The notes under the pieces: model-generated
Databases searched by the model: none
Seen by the model: the letters and a program-made list of their open reading frames with translations, nothing else
Told to the model about the DNA's origin: nothing
Shown here: in pieces, positions 1 through 5,884 of the stretch
How positions within the stretch are numbered: the first letter of the stretch is position 1
Layout of the letters: every line of letters begins with the position of its first letter
Made by a program: the position numbers and the translations under genes
Origin: an uncultured Clostridia bacterium
GTDB lineage: Bacteria; Bacillota; Clostridia; Oscillospirales; CAG-272
DNA: 6,695 nt
Direction of reading: 5' to 3'
Assembly: GCA_947627815.1 (NCBI GenBank)
Contig: CANQXN010000093.1
Coordinates: 1 to 6,695, forward strand

Positions 1-1
1 C

Positions 2-643
2 CTCCATGTCGTGATCGCCGCCTCGCACGCCGGCGTATCGGTGGGAGAGGACGGCGCGACTCACCAGTGCTGTGAGGACATCGCTTTGATGCGCGTTCTG
101 CCCGGCATGACGGTCTTTTCGCCCTGCGATGCGGTCGAAGCCTCTCAGGCCACCGAAGCGGCGCTTTTGGCCAAAGGCCCGGTTTATCTCCGCCTTTCCC
201 GCCCGGGCGTCCCGGCGGTCAACGGCGCGGATTACCGCTTTACCCCCGGCAAAGGCGTGGTGCTGGCCGAAGGGCGCGATCTCACCCTTGTCGCCACCGG
301 CCTCATGGTGCATCGGGCGCTCGAAGCCCGCGCGCTTTTGAAAGAGCGGGGCATCGACGCCGCCGTTCTCAATATCCACACGATAAAACCCATCGACGCC
401 GACCTTGTCGCCGCCTATGCCGCCAAGACCGGCCTTGTCGTGAGCGTCGAGGAACATTCGGTGATCGGCGGTCTCGGCGGCGCCGTGGCCGAAGTGCTGG
501 GCGAACGCGCCCCCGCCCGCCTTGTGCGGATCGGCATAGAAGATACCTTCGGCACCAGCGGCCCCTGGAACGAGGTGCTGACGCATTACGGCCTCACGGC
601 GGAAGCGATCGCGCAAAAAGCCCAAGCGGCGTTTCGCCGTTGA
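2..643 (+). CDS. Transketolase, C-terminal subunit (5'-truncated by window edge)
   Basis: This is the 3' part of a thiamine-diphosphate enzyme that moves two-carbon ketol units between sugar phosphates in the cytosolic pentose phosphate pathway. About 213 residues are visible. The first ~65 match the end of the pyrimidine-binding domain, with the family stretch SHAGVSVGEDGATHQ followed by EDIALMRVLPGMTVFSPCD. Residues from about 90 on form the transketolase C-terminal domain (LVATGLMVHRALEA, then VLNIHTIKPID and SVEEHSVIGGLGGAVAE). The reading frame is open to the left edge, so the GTG at 11 is not the start. In many Firmicutes and archaea transketolase is split into two genes, and the stop after this domain fits either the C-terminal subunit of a split enzyme or the tail of a full-length one. 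The thiamine-binding subunit would lie upstream, outside the window. The related DXS enzyme is less likely given the THQ...EDIALMR pattern. A terminator follows. Confidence 0.9.
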   Translation, partial: LHVVIAASHAGVSVGEDGATHQCCEDIALMRVLPGMTVFSPCDAVEASQATEAALLAKGPVYLRLSRPGVPAVNGADYRFTPGKGVVLAEGRDLTLVATGLMVHRALEARALLKERGIDAAVLNIHTIKPIDADLVAAYAAKTGLVVSVEEHSVIGGLGGAVAEVLGERAPARLVRIGIEDTFGTSGPWNEVLTHYGLTAEAIAQKAQAAFRR

Positions 644-670
644 CCGTCCGCGCGTTTTCCCGCTTTTTAA

Positions 671-727
671 AAAAACTGTTTTTTTCCACCGGAAAAAGTC
701 CGCCGGAAGAAAACAGTTTTTGTTTTT
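671..727 (+). terminator. Rho-independent terminator after transketolase
   Basis: A long imperfect inverted repeat pairs 671-692 with 700-721 around a 7-nt loop (AAAAAGT at 693-699). Of 22 positions, 19 are Watson-Crick, one is a T-G wobble and two (688, 689) are mismatched. The distal arm runs into a T-rich tract, TTTTTGTTTTT at 717-727. The left flank is A-rich (669-675), so the opposite strand also ends in a T tract and the element could act in both directions. It lies 28 bases after the transketolase stop. Confidence 0.8.
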
Positions 728-747
728 CCCGAAAAATTTTCAAAAAA

Positions 748-783
748 GTTTCTCACCAAAGACCGCTCGCGGTTACTATAAGG
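748..783 (+). promoter_or_regulatory. Possible ECF-type promoter of the sigma factor gene
   Basis: Upstream of the sigma factor gene an AT-rich block (730-747) leads into GTTTCTCACC (748-757). About 18 bases later comes GGTTACTATAAGG (771-783). No good sigma-A hexamer pair is visible here. The arrangement of an A-rich stretch, a C-ending upstream box and a CTATAAGG-like downstream box resembles ECF-type promoters in front of clostridial sigma-70 family genes, which would imply autoregulation. A small dyad, ACCGC-TC-GCGGT (762-773), sits in the spacer. This is pattern resemblance only. Confidence 0.3.
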
Positions 784-835
784 ATGAAAGCTTTCAAAAA
801 AATCAAAGACCCCAAAAAAGAAACAGGAGTAAAAT

Positions 836-2308
836 ATGACGACGCAAAAAGCCGGCGAACTTCTTGCTGAAAACATGAAGACCCTTTATCTCTGGTCGAT
901 GCATAAAACCTCCGATCCCATCGCGGCGGAAGATCTCTGCTCGGATGTCATGTTAGCCGTCATGCAGGCGGCGCCCCGCCTGCGGTATGAGGAGGCGTTC
1001 TTCGGTTTTGTCTGGAAAGTCGCGGCCAACACCTACAAGCGGTATCTGCGCAAAAAAAGCAAGACGCGGGAGAGCGCGCTTTCGGAACCCTTGAGTGAGA
1101 TACTGCCGGAAACCGACGCCGATCCGCTCGTCGCTTTGATCGACAGCGAGGAAGCGGGGCGGGAACTGTCGGTTCTGCGGCGGGAGCTTGCGTTTCTTTC
1201 GCGCGCCTATCGCCTTTGCACCGTCGCTTACTACTATGACGGGCTGAGCGTCAAAGAGATCGCCGAACGCTATCATATGACGGCTGACAGCGTCAAATTT
1301 TATCTGTTTCAATCAAGAAAAATTTTGAAAGAAGGTATTGCTATGGAACGGCAATTCGGAGAAAAAAGCTTTCGCCCCCATCCTTTTTATTTCGGCGCCA
1401 TCACGAGCGGCACGGACGACAATCTCTTGCGGGAACTGCTTTCCCGCAAGATCCCGGGGCAAATCTTGCTCTCGGCCTACGGAGAGCCTGTGACGCTCTC
1501 GCAGCTCTCGGTGGAACTCGGTGTCGCTTCGGTCTATCTCGAGGACGAGGTGGAGACATTGGAAAAGCATCACTTGCTCAAGCGGTGCGGCAAGCAAAAG
1601 GTACAGACTCATATGCTGATTTTGACCAAACAGGAGTTTGATGACTGCTTCGACGCCATGGACAGGGAGTTTTCCGCCTCTCTTGCCGAGGGGATCGGCA
1701 AAATACGAAACGCCCTGCCGGCTCTGCGTCAGGTCGGTTTTGTCGGGGCTGACCTGCCCGAACATCTGCTTGTCTGGGATTTTATGACCCTTTTGATCAT
1801 CCGGGCCTTCGGCGTTGTGGCGCCCGGTCACTATGAGGCGGTCAACGACAGCTTAGGCGCCGTTTGCTTTGCCAGCGACTTCGAACCCGACGAAAAACGC
1901 TACAACTATGTTTCTTTCAGCGGCGAATACAATATGCGGGGCTTTCGCGGCAGTAAGATTTGCTTTGCCGGGCAGAGAGATCACGGCGACCCGCTCCTTT
2001 GGCAGGCCGAAGGCTACACCGGCCGCTATTTCCCGGTCCTCACCGAAACGGAAAAGGCCGAAGCGCTTGCGATTTTAGCCGAGGCGGAACAGCATATGAT
2101 CGCTCTCGTCCGCGCCATCGCCGCGCGGCAGGTGGAGATTGTGAGATCGCAGGTGCCAGACGCCATCGAACCCTTGGTTGATTCCTTTTGCCCGCATCTG
2201 ACGCTTTGGCAAACGGTTGGCTGGTATGCCGCCGCTGCTGTCGCTACCGGAGCGCTTCCGGCGCCCTCTTGCGAGGAGTTTGCCGGTATCGTGGGGTATC
2301 GGGCATAA
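836..2308 (+). CDS. ECF-like sigma-70 factor with winged-helix and long C-terminal domain
   Basis: Predicted transcription initiation factor of 490 residues, roughly 2.5 times the usual ECF length. Residues 1-75 look like sigma region 2 (AAEDLCSDVMLAVMQ at 30-44, then FGFVWKVAANTYKRYLRKK at 56-74, which should contact the -10 element). Residues 76-110 are an acidic linker. Residues 112-168 look like region 4, with a helix-turn-helix LSVKEIAERYHMTADSVKFY at 137-156 for the -35 element. Residues 209-265 look like a second, winged-helix DNA-binding fold (TLSQLSVELGV, then YLEDEVETLEKHHLLKR, then a basic wing). Residues ~270-490 match no family I can name and show no clear membrane segment. The ATG follows AGGAG (825-829) at 6-nt spacing. 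The gene is monocistronic and no anti-sigma gene lies next to it, so the C-terminal part may sense the signal; that role is inference. The sigma identity is fairly secure, the rest is not. Confidence 0.85.
   Translation: MTTQKAGELLAENMKTLYLWSMHKTSDPIAAEDLCSDVMLAVMQAAPRLRYEEAFFGFVWKVAANTYKRYLRKKSKTRESALSEPLSEILPETDADPLVALIDSEEAGRELSVLRRELAFLSRAYRLCTVAYYYDGLSVKEIAERYHMTADSVKFYLFQSRKILKEGIAMERQFGEKSFRPHPFYFGAITSGTDDNLLRELLSRKIPGQILLSAYGEPVTLSQLSVELGVASVYLEDEVETLEKHHLLKRCGKQKVQTHMLILTKQEFDDCFDAMDREFSASLAEGIGKIRNALPALRQVGFVGADLPEHLLVWDFMTLLIIRAFGVVAPGHYEAVNDSLGAVCFASDFEPDEKRYNYVSFSGEYNMRGFRGSKICFAGQRDHGDPLLWQAEGYTGRYFPVLTETEKAEALAILAEAEQHMIALVRAIAARQVEIVRSQVPDAIEPLVDSFCPHLTLWQTVGWYAAAAVATGALPAPSCEEFAGIVGYRA
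1330..1345 (+). promoter_or_regulatory. Internal ribosome binding site and ATG at the sigma/C-terminal domain boundary
   Basis: AGAAGG (1330-1335) lies 7 nt before an in-frame ATG (1343-1345), which is codon 170 of the sigma factor gene. The surrounding 25 bases are AT-rich compared with the rest of the gene. Codon 170 follows directly on the last helix of sigma region 4, so translation from here would give a 321-residue protein made only of the winged-helix and C-terminal domains. Whether it is used is unknown. Confidence 0.35.
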
Positions 2309-2369
2309 ACCGGCATTCGGCGGGGTGTTTGCGGCTTGACGCAAAACAACGGCCGGAACACAGGCGTTT

Positions 2370-2385
2370 GCCGCGCGGCTTTTTT
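2370..2385 (+). terminator. Weak terminator candidate after the sigma factor gene
   Basis: A GC-rich self-complementary run GCCGCGCGGC (2370-2379) is followed directly by six T (2380-2385), 61 bases after the sigma factor stop. The local stem is only 3 bp around a 4-nt loop. It could be extended by pairing GCCG (2352-2355) with CGGC (2376-2379) over a branched interior. The stem is marginal; the strong convergent hairpin at 2440-2479 may do the job instead. Confidence 0.35.
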
Positions 2386-2432
2386 CCTCGCAACTCGCAA
2401 CCTTCCTTGATACTCTTTACACAATCCCGCCG

Positions 2433-2479
2433 AAAAAAAGCCCCGAAGGGCTTTGTGACCTCACAAAGCCCTTCGGGGC
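2433..2479 (-). terminator. Rho-independent terminator of pduL, perfect 19-bp stem
   Basis: Bases 2440-2458 are the exact reverse complement of 2461-2479, separated by only CC, so the real loop is probably 4 nt or more. Read on the minus strand, the stem comes 20 bases after the pduL stop and is followed by seven T (complement of 2433-2439), the standard intrinsic terminator form. On the plus strand the hairpin is followed by ATTGTTTGTT, weaker but perhaps enough to stop transcription from the convergent sigma factor gene too. Confidence 0.9.
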
Positions 2480-2499
2480 GATTGTTTGTTCTGCGGCGC

Positions 2500-3078
2500 T
2501 TATTTCACAATGGTGCCGACCGTGCCGGGGACGGCGCAGGCGGCGTTGGACTCGTCGGTGTCGATGTGCATGGCGAGCGCGAATTTCTCGCTGACACGCA
2601 CCACGGTGTCGCCGAAGATGACCGAGCGACCCTCGGTGTCGAGCTTCACAGAGACGATGTCCTTGTCCTTGACACCGAATTTTTCGGCGTCGGCGGGGGT
2701 CATGTGAATGTGGCGCTTGGCGACGATGACGCCCTCGTCCAGCGTGATTTCGTTGCCGTTTTCTGGGTTGACTAACTTGATGCCGGGGGTGCCGGCGATG
2801 TCGCCGCTCTCACGCACCGGGGCGTTGACGCCAAGCGTGCGGGCGTCGGTCAGGGAGACTTCCACCTGTCCTGCGTTTCTGGCGGGGCCGAGAATGCTGA
2901 CGCCGCTGATCGTCTTTTTGGGGCCAACCACATCGAGGCGCTGGTTGCTGGCATACTGGCCGGGCTGGCTCAGCCATTTTTTCACGGTGAGTTCGGCGCC
3001 CTTGCCGAAAAGGGCTTCGATCTGTGCCTGGGTCAGGTGAATGTGACGGGCGGAGGTTTCTACGATAAAGGTTTCCAT
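2500..3078 (-). CDS. pduL: Phosphate propanoyltransferase (PduL-type phosphotransacylase)
   Basis: Zinc-dependent enzyme that interconverts acyl-CoA plus phosphate with acyl phosphate plus CoA. Together with an acetate kinase it would yield ATP from acetyl- or propionyl-CoA. The 192 residues match the family length and contain two duplicated half-domains, each opening with a metal-binding HxH motif: SARHIHL (9-15) and KRHIHM (121-126). Other family marks are LGPAR (63-67) and the C-terminal HIDTDESNAA (171-180). The start at 3078 is chosen because METFIVETSARHIH is where the family begins and AAGGAG lies upstream (complement of 3090-3095, 11-nt spacing). An in-frame extension to 3225 would cross the promoter. 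There is no N-terminal encapsulation helix and no microcompartment shell gene in the window, so a free cytosolic enzyme replacing Pta is the likely reading. The preferred acyl group cannot be told from sequence. Confidence 0.93.
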   Translation of the reverse strand: METFIVETSARHIHLTQAQIEALFGKGAELTVKKWLSQPGQYASNQRLDVVGPKKTISGVSILGPARNAGQVEVSLTDARTLGVNAPVRESGDIAGTPGIKLVNPENGNEITLDEGVIVAKRHIHMTPADAEKFGVKDKDIVSVKLDTEGRSVIFGDTVVRVSEKFALAMHIDTDESNAACAVPGTVGTIVK

Positions 3079-3180
3079 AACTGTTTCTTCTCCTTTTGCG
3101 ATGGTAAAAATGGTATGTATTTTTTCGAAATCAGCAATACTAATCCCGTGGCCGTCCTGTTTGGCCGGCTTTTCATGAAT

Positions 3181-3209
3181 ATCATACCACATTTCCCTGA
3201 AAAAGTAAA
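3181..3209 (-). promoter_or_regulatory. Sigma-A promoter of pduL with extended -10
   Basis: Read on the minus strand: -35 box TTTACT (complement of 3204-3209, four of six consensus bases), a 17-bp spacer, then -10 box TATGAT (complement of 3181-3186, five of six). TGG directly precedes the -10 box, giving an extended -10 (TGn). Transcription should begin near 3174, leaving a leader of about 95 nt before the pduL ATG. The promoter lies back to back with the plus-strand gene starting at 3239. Confidence 0.75.
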
Positions 3210-3238
3210 CCCAAAGGGAAGACAAAGGAGAAAAAAAT

Positions 3239-4192
3239 ATGAAAAAAAAGAGGCTTTTCTCGCTCTATACGCCGGGCGGCGCCCTGTCCATGGGCTTGCG
3301 GCGGACAAGCGCGGTGACTGACGGCATCGATCGGCCGGCACAAGCCGGAAGGACTTCCCCCTGGCAGGCAGCCGGGCAGACAGCCCCGGGACAGACTTCC
3401 CCCGAGCCAATGTCCCGAGAGCCGGAAAATGTCATCGATCCCCTGGCGCCCCGCGTGCCTGACCGGCTGTTGATTCTCCCCACATCGCCCAAAGACGACG
3501 CGGCGCGGGAGGAAGCCAAAGACGAGGAAAGCGCCGCCGGGGAAAAGAAAGAGGAACTGCCCCATCCTCTGACCGCGCCGCAGGGCAATATCCGCTGTAT
3601 TACCATCATCGGACAGATCGAAGGGCATTACCTGCTCACTGACAACCAAAAGACCACCAAATACGAGCATGTGCTGCCGGCGCTGGTCGCGGTGGAGGAA
3701 GATCCCGCCGCCGACGGTCTTTTGATTCTGCTCAATACGGTGGGCGGCGATGTCGAGGCCGGCCTTGCCATTGCCGAGCTGATCGCTTCCATGCGCAAAC
3801 CCACGGTGTCTCTGGTTTTGGGCGGCGGCCACTCCATCGGGGTGCCGCTGGCGGTGAGCGCCCGGCGTTCCTTTATCGTGCCGAGCGCCACCATGACGGT
3901 GCATCCCGTGCGGATCAACGGGACGGTGATCGGCGCGCCGCAAACCTATTTCTGGCTGGAACAGGTGCAGAAACGCATCGTGGATTTCGTGGCGGCGCAC
4001 TCGCATATCAGCGCCGAGCGCTTCAGCAGTCTGATGATGGTGCCGGACAAGATCGCCACCGACATCGGCACCATTTTGGACGGCCGGCAGGCGGTGGAAG
4101 AGGGCTTGATCGACCGCGTGGGCGGCCTTTCGGATGCCGTGAGCGCACTGAAAGCCATGATCGCCGGAGAAGAAAAAGGGACGGGAGGTTGA
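3239..4192 (+). CDS. TepA/YmfB-like ClpP-fold serine protease homologue
   Basis: Protein of 317 residues whose C-terminal two thirds (about 118-308) closely resemble Bacillus YmfB/TepA, a ClpP-class protein once described as aiding protein translocation. Shared stretches include IGQIEGHYLL (124-133), KTTKYEH (138-144), LLILLNTVGGDVEAGLA (161-177) and VSLVLGGGHSIGVPLAVSA (190-208). Ser199 in GGGHSIG and His222 in MTVHPVR stand where the ClpP nucleophile and histidine are expected; Asp275 is a candidate third residue. Residues 1-115 are rich in Pro, Gln, Glu and Lys, look disordered, and make the protein longer than the Bacillus form; no signal peptide or membrane helix is seen. The ATG follows AAAGGAG (3224-3230) with 8-nt spacing. 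I found no convincing promoter just upstream. In vivo substrate and role are uncertain. Its stop lies inside the following terminator. Confidence 0.88.
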   Translation: MKKKRLFSLYTPGGALSMGLRRTSAVTDGIDRPAQAGRTSPWQAAGQTAPGQTSPEPMSREPENVIDPLAPRVPDRLLILPTSPKDDAAREEAKDEESAAGEKKEELPHPLTAPQGNIRCITIIGQIEGHYLLTDNQKTTKYEHVLPALVAVEEDPAADGLLILLNTVGGDVEAGLAIAELIASMRKPTVSLVLGGGHSIGVPLAVSARRSFIVPSATMTVHPVRINGTVIGAPQTYFWLEQVQKRIVDFVAAHSHISAERFSSLMMVPDKIATDIGTILDGRQAVEEGLIDRVGGLSDAVSALKAMIAGEEKGTGG

Positions 4193-4206
4193 TCCCTCCC
4201 TTTTTT
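4183..4206 (+). terminator. Rho-independent terminator overlapping the tepA-like stop codon
   Basis: GGGAGG (4183-4188) pairs with CCTCCC (4195-4200) around a 6-nt loop, followed by six T (4201-4206). The TGA stop codon (4190-4192) is in the loop, so a terminating ribosome would cover the hairpin. Confidence 0.85.
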
Positions 4207-4268
4207 GCTCCGTGTGGGGACTAAAATCGACCGACTGCGAAAAAAAACAATTTTATAAGGTGGATTTC

Positions 4269-4297
4269 TTGACAATCCCTTGTCTTTCGTGTATAAT
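4269..4297 (+). promoter_or_regulatory. Perfect-consensus sigma-A promoter of the cdaA operon
   Basis: TTGACA (4269-4274), a spacer of exactly 17 bp, and TATAAT (4292-4297): all twelve consensus bases match. An A/T-rich run at about 4240-4257 could act as an UP element. The predicted start point is near 4304. It is the only promoter seen before cdaA, 238 bases from its ATG, and should drive cdaA, the cdaR-like gene and the dehydrogenase gene strongly and constitutively unless the leader controls them. Confidence 0.9.
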
Positions 4298-4303
4298 AAG
4301 CAT

Positions 4304-4506
4304 AAGAATGCCGTATTGTGCGCAAGAGGCATTCCCTCCCGCCGCCACCCCCTCTTTTTTCCTGATTTTTTTGACTGAAAAGCGGAAAAAGGGTCTTTTT
4401 GACGGCGAAGGAGAATAAAAACAGGACATAAGGATTGACCTTAGTTTTTCTTTTTCTGCCTCGGCGGAACTTTTACCGGTACGCACCGATACGGAGTTGA
4501 TGTATC
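4304..4506 (+). other. Long untranslated leader of cdaA, with a 5'-terminal stem-loop
   Basis: About 200 nt separate the predicted transcription start from the cdaA ATG. The first element is a stem-loop, GAATGCC (4306-4312) with GGCATTC (4328-4334), 7 bp, with a possible inner TTG/CAA stem (4316-4318 with 4323-4325). Next comes a pyrimidine-rich run (about 4332-4370), then an AAGGAG (4408-4413) with no start codon at a usable distance. The cdaA ribosome binding site GGAG (4493-4496) lies 10 nt before its ATG, just after a CGGT/ACCG mini-dyad (about 4478-4488). I recognise no known riboswitch class, and no small gene here is convincing. Confidence 0.5.
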
Positions 4507-5388
4507 ATGGAACAAATCAAGCATTATTTCAGCGGATTTAAAAATATCACCGCTTGGGATATCATCGATATTCTTTTGGTTGGCTTTATCTTCTTCCTGC
4601 TTTATCTTTTCGTCAGAAACCGTCGCGGCGGCACATTGGCCGTCGGCCTTTTGGTGCTTTTGCTTATTCGCCTGGTCGGCGTGTTTCTCCCGCTGCCGCT
4701 TTTAAACACGATCCTGAACGCGGTCTTCCAGGTAGGCGTTCTGGCGCTCTTTATTATTTTTCAGCCCGAACTGCGCGCCCTGCTCGAAGAGCTTGGCAAC
4801 AAGCCGGTGCATGGCGTTCACGCCATTATGCCGCACGGGCGCAAGAGAAAAGCCTGCGAACAGGCGGTGAAGAGCATTTGCCGCGCTGTGGAGGATATGG
4901 CGGCTTCCAAAACCGGCGCGCTCATTGTGATCGAGCGGGGTACGCCGGTGGGCGATTATCTCAAAGACAGCGTGGAATTGGACGCCGAGATTTCGCCCCA
5001 ACTCATCCGTGCCATTTTCTTCAATAAAGGCCCGCTGCATGACGGCGCCGTGGTGATCCGCAATCTGCGCGTTCTGGCGGCGAGCGTCATTCTCCCCACC
5101 TTTGAGGGCGGCGAGTTAGACAAGGAGCTTGGCACCCGTCACCGGGCGGCGCTGGGGATTTCCCGCAGTTCCGACGCCGTTGTCGTCGTTGTCAGCGAAG
5201 AGACAGGCACAATCTCTTTGGCGTTCAAGGGCAGTTTAAAACGCAATTATACTTACGAAACCCTGCGCAAAGAGCTGATTGCGCTGATCGAGCCTTTTGT
5301 GGACGGCAAAGAACCCATCGACAGAAGAAAGCTCGGGATCGGGCGCATAACGGACGACGCCGCCTCGCGGCAATTCCGGGGAGAGTGA
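4507..5388 (+). CDS. cdaA: Diadenylate cyclase CdaA
   Basis: Membrane enzyme that joins two ATP into cyclic di-AMP, a second messenger controlling potassium and osmolyte transport and cell-wall balance. The 293 residues show the CdaA layout: three N-terminal membrane helices (about 17-37, 43-63 and 66-86), a short coiled linker (QPELRALLEELG, 86-97), then the cytosolic DAC domain (about 115-245). Both catalytic motifs are intact: DGA at 179-181 within GPLHDGAVVI, and RHR at 211-213 within GTRHRAALGIS. The stretch DAVVVVVSEETGTISLAF (223-240) is also typical. Length is close to the family norm (about 270), with a slightly longer C-terminal tail. It is the first gene of an operon with the cdaR-like gene 10 bases downstream, as in other Firmicutes. 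Regulation is probably through the strong upstream promoter and the long leader. Confidence 0.97.
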   Translation: MEQIKHYFSGFKNITAWDIIDILLVGFIFFLLYLFVRNRRGGTLAVGLLVLLLIRLVGVFLPLPLLNTILNAVFQVGVLALFIIFQPELRALLEELGNKPVHGVHAIMPHGRKRKACEQAVKSICRAVEDMAASKTGALIVIERGTPVGDYLKDSVELDAEISPQLIRAIFFNKGPLHDGAVVIRNLRVLAASVILPTFEGGELDKELGTRHRAALGISRSSDAVVVVVSEETGTISLAFKGSLKRNYTYETLRKELIALIEPFVDGKEPIDRRKLGIGRITDDAASRQFRGE

Positions 5389-5398
5389 GGGTAAGCCG

Positions 5399-5884
5399 AT
5401 GAGTGACCTTGACAACAAAACACTTTCTCCTCTGGAGGAAACGGCTGCGCCGGAAGAACGGGACGATTCCAAAGACTATACCACGCCGAAACGCTCCCGC
5501 GCCAATATCGTAGCGGCGATTTTCTGCCTGCTTCTCGCCACGGTGCTCTGGGGCTTTGTTATTCAGAGCCGCAATCCCAATATCACAAAGACATTCGAAT
5601 GTCTCCCCATTGCCGTCCGGGGCGTGCCGGAAGGGTATCAGGCGGCGCTGTCGATGGACCGCGTCACGCTCACGCTTTCCGGCTCACGGGAACAGCTTGA
5701 CGACCTCGCCGACGATCAGGTGGCGGTCTATGTCGACTGTTCGGCGCTTTCCGGCACGGCGGGCAGCTATACCTTGCCCCTTCTTGCCGATTTGCCGTCC
5801 GGCGTAGCTTTGAACGCGGCGCTCGGCTTTGTGCAGGTGGAAATCGCGCAAGAGCCTGCCGCCGGCGAAGGAGCCGGTACTTGA
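5399..5884 (+). CDS. Short CdaR-like YbbR-domain protein
   Basis: Probable regulator of CdaA, placed in the membrane with its main domain outside the cell. The 161 residues hold a charged cytosolic tail (1-34), one membrane helix (ANIVAAIFCLLLATVLWGFV, 35-54) and a single YbbR-like domain (about 62-150, with AVRGVPEGY and VTLTLSGSREQLDDL). CdaR of Bacillus and most relatives carries several YbbR repeats, so this is a minimal version. It does not look broken: the stop is followed at once by a well-initiated next gene with no YbbR sequence left over. Translation is probably coupled to cdaA: the GAGGG site (5387-5391) overlaps the cdaA stop and the gap between the genes is 10 bases. The cdaR assignment rests mainly on position and topology, so I leave the symbol empty. 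Confidence 0.85.
   Translation: MSDLDNKTLSPLEETAAPEERDDSKDYTTPKRSRANIVAAIFCLLLATVLWGFVIQSRNPNITKTFECLPIAVRGVPEGYQAALSMDRVTLTLSGSREQLDDLADDQVAVYVDCSALSGTAGSYTLPLLADLPSGVALNAALGFVQVEIAQEPAAGEGAGT
5868..5883 (+). promoter_or_regulatory. Ribosome binding site that fixes a TTG start
   Basis: AAGGAG (5868-5873) lies within the last codons of the cdaR-like gene, 7 nt before TTG (5881-5883). That TTG overlaps the TGA stop (5882-5884) of the upstream gene. The next in-frame candidate, GTG at 5890, would be 16 nt from this site. No ATG lies in the right frame before 6051, inside the conserved protein. The TTG is therefore the best start. Confidence 0.8.

Noticed and set aside
11..13. GTG as start codon of the transketolase gene
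   Set aside because: The frame is open to the window edge and the conserved domain is already under way, so the gene begins upstream of the window.
784..870. Short frame starting ATG at 784 in front of the sigma factor gene
   Set aside because: No ribosome binding site at usable distance; it overlaps the sigma gene start, and its Lys-rich composition reflects the AT-rich leader.
3079..3225. In-frame N-terminal extension of PduL by 49 residues
   Set aside because: It would pass through the promoter and leader, matches no family sequence, and the start at 3078 has its own ribosome binding site.
3079..3238. Plus-strand promoter for the tepA-like gene
   Set aside because: No hexamer pair with acceptable spacing was found; TATCAT (3180-3185) has no matching -35 box, and the region is explained by the minus-strand pduL promoter.
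3182..4006. Long open frame on the minus strand opposite the tepA-like gene
   Set aside because: Its His/Arg/Gly-rich composition is typical of the antisense of a GC-rich gene, and the plus-strand gene is clearly real. Its 3' part also covers the pduL promoter.
4308..4418. 36-codon frame in the cdaA leader, beginning inside the 5' stem-loop
   Set aside because: Its ATG is only about four bases from the predicted transcript start, with no ribosome binding site, and the sequence is low-complexity pyrimidine-rich.
4435..4463. TTGACC as the -35 box of a second cdaA promoter
   Set aside because: No -10-like hexamer at 16-18 bp downstream; the region there is pyrimidine-rich then GC-rich.
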